64,000 nt of DNA from Sphingobium sp. HWE2-09 (GTDB lineage Bacteria; Pseudomonadota; Alphaproteobacteria; Sphingomonadales; Sphingomonadaceae): assembly GCF_035989265.1 (NCBI RefSeq), contig NZ_JAYKZX010000003.1, positions 434,001 through 498,000 of the forward strand. Direction: 5' to 3'. Positions 55,167-62,989 of this stretch are shown piece after piece. Each line of letters starts with the position of its first letter. The first letter of the stretch is position 1. A program made the translations under genes and the position numbers. The notes under the pieces are model-generated. The model saw only the letters and a program-made list of their open reading frames with translations, did no database searches and had not been told where the DNA came from.

Positions 55167-56162
55167 TCACGCCCATCCCTCCACGCCCCGCGCCCCGCGC
55201 GTCAGCACGTCCAGGCATGCCATCCGCACCGCCACACCCATCGCCACCTGCTCGGTGATCGCGGACCGTTCAGGGTCGTCCGCCACGGAACTGCTGATCT
55301 CCACCCCGCGGTTCATCGGTCCTGGATGCATCACCAGCGCGTCGGGCTTGGCCAGCGCCAGCCGCTCGGGCGTCAGCCCATACAGCGCATGATATTCGCG
55401 CGGGGAGGGGATGAACGCCCCGTCCATCCGCTCATTCTGGAGCCGCAACATCATGACGACGTCCGCGCCCGCCAACCCCTCGTCCATGCGCGTAAAGGGC
55501 GTCGCCCCCAGCATCTCCACCTCGGGCGGCAGCAAAGTCGGCGGCGCCACCGCGCGCACCTGCGCGCCCAGCGCGGCCAAGCACAGCATGTTAGAGCGCG
55601 CCACCCGGCTATGCAGCACATCGCCGCAGATCGCGACCACCAAACCCTCGAACCCGCCCTTGCGCCGCCGGATCGTCAGTGCGTCCAACAAAGCCTGCGT
55701 CGGATGCTGATGCCAGCCATCGCCCGCATTCAACACCGGGCAATCCACCTTGTCCGCGATCAGCCGCACCGCGCCCGAACTGGCATGGCGGATCACGATC
55801 ACATCGGCGGCCATGGCATTGAGCGTCATCGCCGTGTCGATCAGCGTCTCGCCCTTCTTCACGCTGGACTGCCCGGCATGCATGTTGACGACATCTGCGC
55901 CCAACCGCTTGCCCGCAATTTCGAACGACAGCAGCGTCCGCGTGCTATTTTCGAAAAAGGCGTTGATCTGGGTCATACCCGCCAGTCGATCGTCATGCTT
56001 GCGCGCGCGGCCCTGGTTCGCCTGCGCCCATTGTTCGGCTTCATCCAGCAGGAAACGGATTTCCCAGGGCTTCAAGTCCGCGATGGACAGAAGATGCTTG
56101 TGCGGAAACAACGCCCGGCCGGTCAGCTCGGGTGTCGCATCGGGTATGAAGATGTCGGGCAT
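55167..56162 (-). CDS. pyrB: Aspartate carbamoyltransferase catalytic chain
   Basis: 331 residues. Makes carbamoyl-aspartate in pyrimidine synthesis. Carbamoyl-phosphate site [20 protein letters not shown], the [10 protein letters not shown] motif and [12 protein letters not shown] are intact. The N-terminal 20 residues before KHLLSIADL form an extension such as seen in ATCases that pair with a PyrC' partner. It lies upstream of the degenerate dihydroorotase on the same strand; no pyrI is present. Confidence 0.95.
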   Translation of the reverse strand: MPDIFIPDATPELTGRALFPHKHLLSIADLKPWEIRFLLDEAEQWAQANQGRARKHDDRLAGMTQINAFFENSTRTLLSFEIAGKRLGADVVNMHAGQSSVKKGETLIDTAMTLNAMAADVIVIRHASSGAVRLIADKVDCPVLNAGDGWHQHPTQALLDALTIRRRKGGFEGLVVAICGDVLHSRVARSNMLCLAALGAQVRAVAPPTLLPPEVEMLGATPFTRMDEGLAGADVVMMLRLQNERMDGAFIPSPREYHALYGLTPERLALAKPDALVMHPGPMNRGVEISSSVADDPERSAITEQVAMGVAVRMACLDVLTRGARGVEGWA

Positions 56163-56204
56163 GAGCCGGTGCTTTAGGCAAGCAGGCGGGGGAGGGCAAG
56201 GCGC

Positions 56205-57815
56205 TTACCGGCGCCCGCGCCATTTCCCGATCAGCGTTCCGTCCCGCAACACCTCGCGCGCGGCATTATACCCAGGTGCCCCGGTCACCCCGCCGCCCGG
56301 ATGCGTCCCCGCACCGCACATATACAGCCCCTTCACCGGGCCGCGATAGGCGCCATGGCCCAGCACCGGCCGCGCCGCCCACATCTGGTCCAGCGTCAGA
56401 TTGCCATGCATGATGTCGCCGCCGACCAGCCCGAACTTCCGTTCCAGGTCGAGCGGTGAATGGATCTGCCGGGCGATGACCGACTTGGCGAAGCCCGGCG
56501 CATGGGCCTCCACCGTCGCGATGATATCGTCTGCGGCGGCTTCGCGCGCATCGTCCCACGACCGGCCATCCGGCAATGTCGGCGCGAATTGCTGGCAAAA
56601 GAGGCTGGCGACATGGCAGCCTTTCGGCGCCAGACTATCATCCACCGTAGAAGGAATCAGCATTTCCACGATTGGCGCTCTCGACCAGCCGTCGCGCTTG
56701 GCGTCCATGAACGCCCGGTCCATATAATCCAGCGTCGGTGCGATGATGATCCCCGACTGGTGATGCTCGCCCATACCGGGCAGGCAGGTAAAGTCGGGCA
56801 GGGCGTCCAGCGCCACATTCATGCGGAACGTGCCTGACCCGGCCTTGAATGCCTTGATCCGCTTTGCAAAATCGGCGGGCAGGTCGCCCGGCGTCACCAT
56901 CTGCTCATACAGCAGTTTAGGCCCGACATTGGCGATCACTGCGCCACCCATCACCGCTTCGCCGCTTTCCAGTTGCACGCCGACCGCGCGTCCGCCATCC
57001 ACCAGCACGGTATGGACCGGCGCTTCCAGGCTGATCTCCACCCCCATGGCGGTTACGACCTGCGCCATGATCTGCGTGATCGCGCCCATGCCGCCGACCA
57101 CATGGCCCCATGCGCCCTTTTTGCCGTTCACCTCGCCGAATACGTGGTGCAACAGGACGTAAGCGCTGCTCGGTGTATCTGGCGAAGCATAATTGCCGAC
57201 CACCGCGTCGAAGCCGAACGCCGCCTTCACCGCATCGCTTTCGAACCAGCTATCCAGAAAGCCGCGCGCCGACTTGGTGAACAGGTCCAGCACATCGCGC
57301 TGCTGTTCCAGCCCTAACTCCGCGACCCGACGCCCCTGCTTGAGCGCTTCCACGATCATGCTCAGCCCGTCGCCCACATTGGGCGGGCTTTTCAGCACCA
57401 GATCGCGCAGCACGTCGGCGACCACCTCCAGCGCGGCATAATAAGCGGGCAGGGCGGCCGCATCCTGCGCGCTGAACTTGCGAAATTCCGCCTGCGTCTT
57501 TTCCAGCCCGCCGCCCAGCTTCAAATAGCCGCCATCGGGCTGGGGCAGGAAATTGCTGACCGGCCGCTCGATCACGCGATAGCCATGCTCCACCAGCTTC
57601 ATGTCGCGGATGACCCTGGGGTTGAGCAGGCTGACGGTATAGCTGGCGGTCGAGTTGCGGAAGCCGGGGCGAAACTCCTCCGTCACCGCCGCGCCGCCGA
57701 CGACAGCGCGCCGCTCCAGGATGCGGACCTTATACCCCGCCCGCGCCAGATAGAAGGCGCAGACCAAGCCATTATGCCCGCCCCCGATGATGACGGCGTC
57801 GTAGGATTTGGTCAT
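56205..57815 (-). CDS. FAD-dependent oxidoreductase, phytoene-desaturase/PYROXD2-like
   Basis: 536 residues. N-terminal dinucleotide-binding motif DAVIIGGGHNGLVCAFYLARAG, the second FAD block VVGGMGAITQIMAQ and a C-terminal block YMCGAGTHPGGGVTGAPGYNAA. The family resembles carotenoid desaturases and the mammalian PYROXD2 protein; no carotenoid genes are adjacent, so the substrate is open. Starts 22 bp after the Rieske oxygenase stop, on the same strand, so the two are probably one operon. Confidence 0.85.
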   Translation of the reverse strand: MTKSYDAVIIGGGHNGLVCAFYLARAGYKVRILERRAVVGGAAVTEEFRPGFRNSTASYTVSLLNPRVIRDMKLVEHGYRVIERPVSNFLPQPDGGYLKLGGGLEKTQAEFRKFSAQDAAALPAYYAALEVVADVLRDLVLKSPPNVGDGLSMIVEALKQGRRVAELGLEQQRDVLDLFTKSARGFLDSWFESDAVKAAFGFDAVVGNYASPDTPSSAYVLLHHVFGEVNGKKGAWGHVVGGMGAITQIMAQVVTAMGVEISLEAPVHTVLVDGGRAVGVQLESGEAVMGGAVIANVGPKLLYEQMVTPGDLPADFAKRIKAFKAGSGTFRMNVALDALPDFTCLPGMGEHHQSGIIIAPTLDYMDRAFMDAKRDGWSRAPIVEMLIPSTVDDSLAPKGCHVASLFCQQFAPTLPDGRSWDDAREAAADDIIATVEAHAPGFAKSVIARQIHSPLDLERKFGLVGGDIMHGNLTLDQMWAARPVLGHGAYRGPVKGLYMCGAGTHPGGGVTGAPGYNAAREVLRDGTLIGKWRGRR

Positions 57816-57835
57816 GTCTCTTCCTTACCCATATT

Positions 57836-57924
57836 CGTCATCCCCGCGCAGGCGGGGATCCATCTCCCAACCTTGCATCGGGAGATAGGGCCGGAGATGG
57901 CTTCCCGCCTTCGCGGGAATGACG
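57836..57924. repeat. Palindromic repeat, family B variant, at the end of the Rieske gene
   Basis: Arms GTCATCCCCGCGCAGGCGGG (from 57836) and TTCCCGCCTTCGCGGGAATG (to 57924), with ATGCATCGGGAGATAGGG-type sequence between. The right arm and the centre encode the last 29 or so residues of the Rieske oxygenase and the left arm holds its stop codon. Confidence 0.85.
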
Positions 57925-59097
57925 AGAATTATTGCCACCATAAGACCACCCCATCCCCGGCGCGCGATGCAGCCGCGCCTGTGGGATCACATCCCGCACC
58001 CGCCCGCAAAAATGCCGCAATGCCACTTCCTGCTCGCTCAGCGGCCCGACGGTAAAACTGGCCGACCCCATCCCCGCCTGCACCCGCGCGACCAGCGCGG
58101 TATCCTCGGCATTCACCTGCCGGTTGATCCGCCAGTTCAAATAGCGCGCCGCCTTCATCTCCCGCCGATCGTCAGGCAACGCATAGCTGATCTCCCGGAT
58201 CAACGTCTGCGTCGGCGACACTGGCAGCCAGGCCATGAAATCCACCTGATCGGGATAGATATCGAACGCGAAACTGGGCCACAGCTTATAATAGGTCCAC
58301 AGCCGCTGCCGTTCGGGTGACAAATGCGGCACGGCGGGCAGAAAATGCTGATAGGCCCGCTCTGACAAATTGGTCGACGGACGGTCCAATATCGGTCCCC
58401 ACATCTTGTCGGCATGGGCGGAGGCTTCCACGCCATAGCCATCGCCCATCAACCGTTTCAGCCCCGGATGCGCGACCGCGATGTGCAGCCCGTCCGAATA
58501 ATTGTCGCCGATATTCTTCCAGTTCACGTCCCGCGGCCGCAGCGTCACCCGCCCCAATGCCCGCACGTCTTCGAACCGATAAGGCGCAATCTCATCCGCG
58601 TAAGGCGCCATCATCTGCGCCACCGACGGCCCGCCATCATTGACCAAGCGCACGAACAGGAAACCCTGCCAGCTTTCCACCTCGACTGGCGTCAGCCCAT
58701 GATCCGCCAGCGCGAACCCATCACCATAGCTCGCCTTCATCGGCACGCCGGACAGGCGGCCATCCTTCTCATAGGTCCAGCCATGATAGGGGCAGACCAG
58801 CTTTTTCGCGCAACCGCTGGCTCCATCCACGATCCGCGCGCCGCGATGGCGGCAGACATTGGTGAAGGCGCGCACAGCCCCGTCATCGCCCCGGATGACG
58901 ATGATGCTTTCGCCGATCATGTCGAGCGTATGGAAGTCGCCGGGGGCAGGGATATCGCTCTGGTGGCAGACAATCTGCCAGGCGGGGCGAAAGATGCGCT
59001 CGACCTCCACAGCGAAAAATTCGGGGTCGCTATAGGTCCAGGCGGGCAGGCTCCACCCCGCGTCGGGATCATTCCCCGTCTGCCGCCCTTGGACCAT
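57838..59097 (-). CDS. Rieske non-heme iron oxygenase, alpha subunit
   Basis: About 419 residues from the ATG at 59097. Rieske [2Fe-2S] site CRHRGARIVDGASG with CPYHGWTYE (CxH...CxxH), and the mononuclear iron region NWKNIGDNYSDGLHIAVAHPG with the Asp/His ligands. Family: aromatic-ring-hydroxylating dioxygenases and the choline/carnitine monooxygenase type. The reductase is not adjacent. The C-terminal tail after GMGWSYGGNN is encoded by a palindromic repeat. A TTG at 59100 also opens the frame. A palindrome at 59121-59136 lies just upstream. Confidence 0.87.
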   Translation of the reverse strand: MVQGRQTGNDPDAGWSLPAWTYSDPEFFAVEVERIFRPAWQIVCHQSDIPAPGDFHTLDMIGESIIVIRGDDGAVRAFTNVCRHRGARIVDGASGCAKKLVCPYHGWTYEKDGRLSGVPMKASYGDGFALADHGLTPVEVESWQGFLFVRLVNDGGPSVAQMMAPYADEIAPYRFEDVRALGRVTLRPRDVNWKNIGDNYSDGLHIAVAHPGLKRLMGDGYGVEASAHADKMWGPILDRPSTNLSERAYQHFLPAVPHLSPERQRLWTYYKLWPSFAFDIYPDQVDFMAWLPVSPTQTLIREISYALPDDRREMKAARYLNWRINRQVNAEDTALVARVQAGMGSASFTVGPLSEQEVALRHFCGRVRDVIPQARLHRAPGMGWSYGGNNSRHSREGGKPSPALSPDARLGDGSPPARG

Positions 59098-59120
59098 CAA
59101 GCACCCCCGCGCCTATCATG

Positions 59121-59136
59121 TTGTACGACCGTATAA
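59121..59136. promoter_or_regulatory. Near-palindromic operator candidate upstream of the Rieske gene
   Basis: TTGTACGACCGTATAA: six of eight symmetric pairs match. It lies 24 bp before the Rieske gene start and overlaps TTATAC, a possible -10 element on the minus strand. TetR/MarR-type repressors often bind such sites; the MarR gene at 61482 is a possible partner. Regulation is inferred only. Confidence 0.4.
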
Positions 59137-59166
59137 TAACATCGCTGAAAAGTCGATTCTATTGTC

Positions 59167-60146
59167 TCATTCGCTGTCTCGTTCGGCTTTCGCCTGCGCC
59201 GCGTACCGCCGCGCCAGATAGGCGCAAATCATCAGCTGCATCTGGTGAAAAACCATGACCGGCAACAGGATCGATCCGACTGCCGCCGCCGGGAATAGCA
59301 CCCCCGCAATCGGCACGCCCGACGCCAGGCTCTTCTTCGACCCGCAAAATTGCAGTACGATCGCATCCTCCCGCGACAGGCCCAGCATCCGGCCCATCGC
59401 CAGAGTGAAGAACAGGATGACGATCAACATGCCCAGGCACAGCCCCGCCAGCACCACCAGTTCATCGCCGGAAACCTTGGACCACAACCCTTCGACCACG
59501 GCAGCGGAAAAAGCGGCATAGACCACCAGCAGGATCGATCCCCGATCGACCCGCCCGATCATCGCCTTGTGCCGATTCACGAAGCCGCCGATCCATGGCC
59601 GCAGCAGATGCCCGACGATAAAGGGCAACAACAGTTGCAGGGCGATCCCTTCCGCCGACGACAGGGAAATCAGGCCTCCGCTGCCGCTCCTCTGCATCAG
59701 CAGCGCCACCAGCACCGGGGTCAGGACGATGCCCAGCAGGTTGGAGAAGGACGCGCTCACCACGGCGGCCGCCACATTACCCCGCGCGATCGCGGTAAAG
59801 GCGATCGAGGATTGTACCGTGGAGGGCAACAGCGACAGGAATAGCAGTCCCGCCCGCATGTCCTGCGGCACGAAGCCGAATTGTCCGACGATCAGCCCTA
59901 CGATCGGGAAAGCGACGAAGGTCGTCGCCAGCGTCGCCAGATGCAGTTTCCACGCCTTGGCTCCGCCCCAGATGGCTTCGCGCGACAGTTTCGCGCCATG
60001 CAGGAAAAAAAGCAGCACGATGCCCGCATCCGCCACCGCGTCCGCAATCCGCGCCCCGTCCCCCGCGCAGGCAGGAAGGACGCTAGGGCTACCGTCGCCA
60101 GCAGCAACAGCAAAAACGGGTCCAGGATTTGGCGCAGGCGGGTCAT
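59167..60146 (-). pseudogene. Bile acid:sodium symporter family (SBF/YfeH-like) transporter, frameshifted
   Basis: The N terminus MTRLRQILDPFLLLLLATVA (start 60146) and the rest (ADAGIVLLFFLHGAKLSREA to the stop at 59167) are in different frames. The break lies at a run of five C (60060-60064); a sixth would join the frames through PARGDGARIADAVADAG. Joined, the protein has about 326 residues and nine or ten membrane segments, including QFCGSKKSLASGVPIAGVLF, typical of SBF-like carriers. A GTG at 60036 could express the second part alone. Sequence error in the C run is possible. Confidence 0.8.
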
Positions 60147-60245
60147 GATCGGCTTTTGTCGCTGTCAGAGTCGCCGGGGGGATAGACGCGGGCTATCGCA
60201 TACGCCAACAATTTCCCCTTGGGCCAGAACAAGGAGAGGCTGACC

Positions 60246-61004
60246 GTGAGCGAAGGCATCGCGATCATCGACAAGGCAGGCGTGATCGAAATTCATATCG
60301 ACCGCCCGGACAAGAAAAATGCGCTGACCGGCGCCATGTATCGCGCCATGACCGCGGCGTTGGCCGACGCATCGGCGCGCGACGACATTGGCGTGGTGCT
60401 GATCGCCGGGCAGGGCGATGCCTTCTGCGCAGGCAACGACCTGAAGGATTTCACGGCCGGGCCGGAGGGCGGGGCGGCGGCCTTCGACTTCATCCGCGCC
60501 ATTGCCGCCTTCGACAAGCCACTGGTGGCAGCGGTGCAGGGATTGGCGGTGGGCGTCGGCACGACGATGCTGTTCCATTGCGATCTCGTCTATGCCGCGC
60601 CCGATGCGCGCTTCATCATGCCGTTCGTCAATCTGGGGATCGTGCCGGAAGCTGGCTCCAGCCTGCTTGCGCCTGCGATCATGGGCCATGCGAAAGCGGC
60701 GGCGATGCTGCTGCTGGGGGAGCCGATGGATGCGGACGGCGCGGACCGCAGCGGCCTTATCACCGCCATCGTGCCGGCCGACGCGCTACTCGACCACGCC
60801 CGGGCCAAGGCCGCCGCGCTGCTGGCCAAACCGCCCCGCGCCTTGCTCGCCACCCGTCGTCTGATGAAGGGCGACCCGGCGATGCTTACGGCCCGGATTG
60901 AGGAGGAGGCGCGCCTTTTCCGCGAAACCCTGTCGTCGCCCGAAGCGCAGGAAGCTTTTGCGGCCTTCTTCGAAAAGCGCGCCCCGGTGTTCCGGCGCGG
61001 CTGA
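60246..61004 (+). CDS. Enoyl-CoA hydratase/isomerase family protein
   Basis: 252 residues from a GTG at 60246 that has AAGGAG nine bases upstream (60231-60236); a TTG at 60219 opens the frame earlier but lacks such a site. Crotonase fold: oxyanion-hole segment GDAFCAGNDLKDF and AAVQGLAVGVGTTMLFHCDLVYA. The catalytic-Glu position reads NLGIVPEAGSSLL, so at least one of the usual acids is kept. Acts on acyl-CoA in beta-oxidation or a related route; isomerase activity is an alternative. Confidence 0.88.
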   Translation: MSEGIAIIDKAGVIEIHIDRPDKKNALTGAMYRAMTAALADASARDDIGVVLIAGQGDAFCAGNDLKDFTAGPEGGAAAFDFIRAIAAFDKPLVAAVQGLAVGVGTTMLFHCDLVYAAPDARFIMPFVNLGIVPEAGSSLLAPAIMGHAKAAAMLLLGEPMDADGADRSGLITAIVPADALLDHARAKAAALLAKPPRALLATRRLMKGDPAMLTARIEEEARLFRETLSSPEAQEAFAAFFEKRAPVFRRG

Positions 61005-61018
61005 TCGACGGACTAACG

Positions 61019-61058
61019 AAAAGACCCTGCATCCTCCTATCGGGATGCAGGGTCTTTT
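61019..61058. terminator. Bidirectional rho-independent terminator
   Basis: A perfect 16-bp stem, AAAAGACCCTGCATCC (61019-61034) with GGATGCAGGGTCTTTT (61043-61058), around an 8-base loop. The A tract and T tract on either side make it work in both directions, ending the enoyl-CoA hydratase gene (plus) and the lipoprotein gene (minus). Confidence 0.92.
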
Positions 61059-61096
61059 GTATGCAGATGATCTGACGAACGTCCGCGTTCAGGCGA

Positions 61097-61411
61097 TCAT
61101 TCGTTGCGCAGGTCGCTGCCAGCCTTTTCCAGCGATGCGCCGACGTCCCGCTTGGTTTCGCCCGCTTCGCGCTTGGCATCCTTCGCCGCTTCGTCGGTAG
61201 CCGCGCCGATCTTGTCCGTGCCGCGATCGATCGCCCGGCCGGCATCGTCCAGCCCGTTGTCGATTTTCGCGCCTGCGCTGCCGACCGCGTTGCTCACGTC
61301 GTCACCGATCGCCGATCCGGCATTGTCCAGATTATTCTGCGCCTTTTCCGAACAGGCGGACAGGCCGACCGCGGACAGCAGCATGGCTGCGGTGAGAATG
61401 GATGTGCGCAT
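61097..61411 (-). CDS. Small lipoprotein with repetitive helical sequence
   Basis: 104 residues. Lipoprotein signal peptide with lipobox LSAC (Cys at about residue 20), then a charged helical region with repeated IDNGLDDAGRAIDRGTDKIG-type units resembling YtxH/CsbD-like or Lea-type stress proteins. No enzymatic motif. It stands alone between the bidirectional terminator and the MarR gene. Confidence 0.75.
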   Translation of the reverse strand: MRTSILTAAMLLSAVGLSACSEKAQNNLDNAGSAIGDDVSNAVGSAGAKIDNGLDDAGRAIDRGTDKIGAATDEAAKDAKREAGETKRDVGASLEKAGSDLRNE

Positions 61412-61481
61412 GGTGGCTCCTCTTGCCAGTCAAAGAAGCCTGATAAGCGCAGAAAGCGCCAGAAGGTTTCGCCGCAATCGT

Positions 61482-61997
61482 TCAACCGCCGCGCAGGCCG
61501 AATACCATCGACCGGTCGGCTTCGGGGATCAGCCCCTCCAAAACCCGCCAGAATCCGGTGACCGATCCCTGGCCCGCCTGCGCATAGGCGGTCGCCATCT
61601 TTTCGCGCAAGGCGCGGAACAGCTCCGCCTCCAACGCCTTGCCCGCGGGACTTAGTCTAAGCAGCTTCTGCCTGCGGTCGCTGCTGCCCGCCCGGGTTTC
61701 GATATAGCCGCGCTCCACCAGATCGCTCAACACCCGGCCAAGCGATTGCTTGGTGATCGCCAGCAATCGCAACAATTCCTTCACCGTCAGGTCGGGCTGG
61801 CGCGATATGAAATAGAGCGCGCGATGATGCGCCCGGCCCAGTCCCTGCGCCGCCAGCCCCTCGTCGATCGAACGGGTAAGCGCGGAATAACCGAAATACA
61901 GCATCTCGATCCCGCGCCGGATTTCGTCTTCACGCAGGAAGAGGGGCGACGCCGAAGAAATCTGGGCGGGCGACGTTGGGGAATGGGTAACCGACAT
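61482..61997 (-). CDS. MarR family transcriptional regulator
   Basis: 171 residues from the ATG at 61997 (MSVTHSPTSP). Winged helix-turn-helix at about residues 60-130: LTVKELLRLLAITKQSLGRV is the recognition region and the wing is SSDRRQKLLRLSPAG. The flanking helices form the dimer interface. Members repress efflux, stress or catabolic genes and respond to small ligands. Targets unknown; the nearby Rieske/transporter cluster is one possibility. The longer open frame upstream overlaps tRNA-Gln and is not coding. Confidence 0.88.
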   Translation of the reverse strand: MSVTHSPTSPAQISSASPLFLREDEIRRGIEMLYFGYSALTRSIDEGLAAQGLGRAHHRALYFISRQPDLTVKELLRLLAITKQSLGRVLSDLVERGYIETRAGSSDRRQKLLRLSPAGKALEAELFRALREKMATAYAQAGQGSVTGFWRVLEGLIPEADRSMVFGLRGG

Positions 61998-62032
61998 GAA
62001 GGGGATGATCCGGCAAACTGACAAAGCGCATA

Positions 62033-62062
62033 TTGACGCCATGAAACTATGATGACTAGGCT
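62033..62062 (+). promoter_or_regulatory. Candidate sigma-70 promoter for tRNA-Gln
   Basis: TTGACG at 62033-62038 and TAGGCT at 62057-62062 with an 18-bp spacer, about 55 bp before the tRNA. Both hexamers are only partly canonical. It is the best promoter-like sequence in the gap between the MarR gene and the tRNA. Confidence 0.35.
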
Positions 62063-62118
62063 TTCCTTTCGCAGATGACGCGTTATATGGCGATCCGCGC
62101 CGACATGATCGGCTCTGC

Positions 62119-62193
62119 TGGGGCGTCGCCAAGCGGTAAGGCAGCGGCTTTTGATGCCGCCATGCGCAGGTTCGAATCCTGCCGCCCCAGCCA
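62119..62193 (+). tRNA. tRNA-Gln (anticodon TTG)
   Basis: Acceptor stem TGGGGCG (62119-62125) pairs with CGCCCCA (62183-62189); discriminator G and encoded CCA follow. The anticodon loop TTTTGAT is closed by GCGGC and GCCGC and gives anticodon TTG. The T arm contains GGTTCGAATCC. The CCA is encoded. A truncated integrase gene begins 164 bp downstream, the usual arrangement of an element integrated at a tRNA 3' end. Confidence 0.97.
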
Positions 62194-62356
62194 GTCGAAT
62201 CCACTAAATTCGGCCTATAAGTTCTTGATCGCGAACAGCAAACTTAGAACGACGGTTGGACGGAGATCGACACAGTTCGACTCGGTTGGACGGCTGTTGT
62301 GCCCTTTTTGGGACCATGTTTGTGCCCCTGGACTTTGGGCCGAGAAGGGATCGATC

Positions 62357-62989
62357 ATGGGAATCAAGACATCCTTTACGCCCGGACTCCTCGATGCGCT
62401 CGGTCAGACGAGGAGCGGGACGAAACTTTCTCTCGAAGATCCGCAGACGCCCGGCCTGCGGATCGAGGTGCTCAAGAGCGGCCTGAAGAGCTGGCGATAT
62501 CGTCGTCGCATCCGCGGCGTCGGCAGGATCATGAAAGTGACCTTGGGGTCATATCCTGCCTATTCCATTGCGGCGGCGCGCAAGTGGGAGCGGGGGCTTA
62601 ATGACATGGTCGAGATTGGCACCGATCCTCGCGCGGAGATGTATAAGGAAGAATCCTATCGCGCGATGACCGTGGCGAAGGCCCATGGCCTTTACATGGA
62701 GGCGGTAATGGAAGGACGTTCATCGCGGGCCAAGCGGCCCAACCGTCCGCGCACGATCACCGACAAGCTGAAGATTTTCAACCGTGATATTAAACCCGGT
62801 GTCAAGAGTATGTCCGCCACGAAACGGCTCACTTCGCGCGGTTTGAGAAAACAATATGCCGTGCTTGATTGCCTAGGCGGCGTTCTCGTGCGTGTTTCTT
62901 TGCATCAATTTCATGCCCTCAAGAAGACGCCCCGACGCGGCGATATTCGGTCGGCGCCATGCCGACCCATTCCTGAACCGCGCGCCTGA
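62357..62989 (+). pseudogene. Truncated tyrosine recombinase (integrase) next to tRNA-Gln
   Basis: About 210 residues. The first 150 match the N-terminal part of phage/island integrases of the DUF4102 type: a TKLSLEDPQTPGLRIEV arm, SGLKSWRYRRRIRG and the MKVTLGSYPAYSIAAARKWE strand, then part of the SAM-like core-binding domain. The catalytic domain with the Arg-His-Arg-Tyr residues is missing; after about residue 155 the sequence is unrelated and overlaps the 3' end of the convergent AraC gene. It is a remnant, not an active enzyme. Confidence 0.8.
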
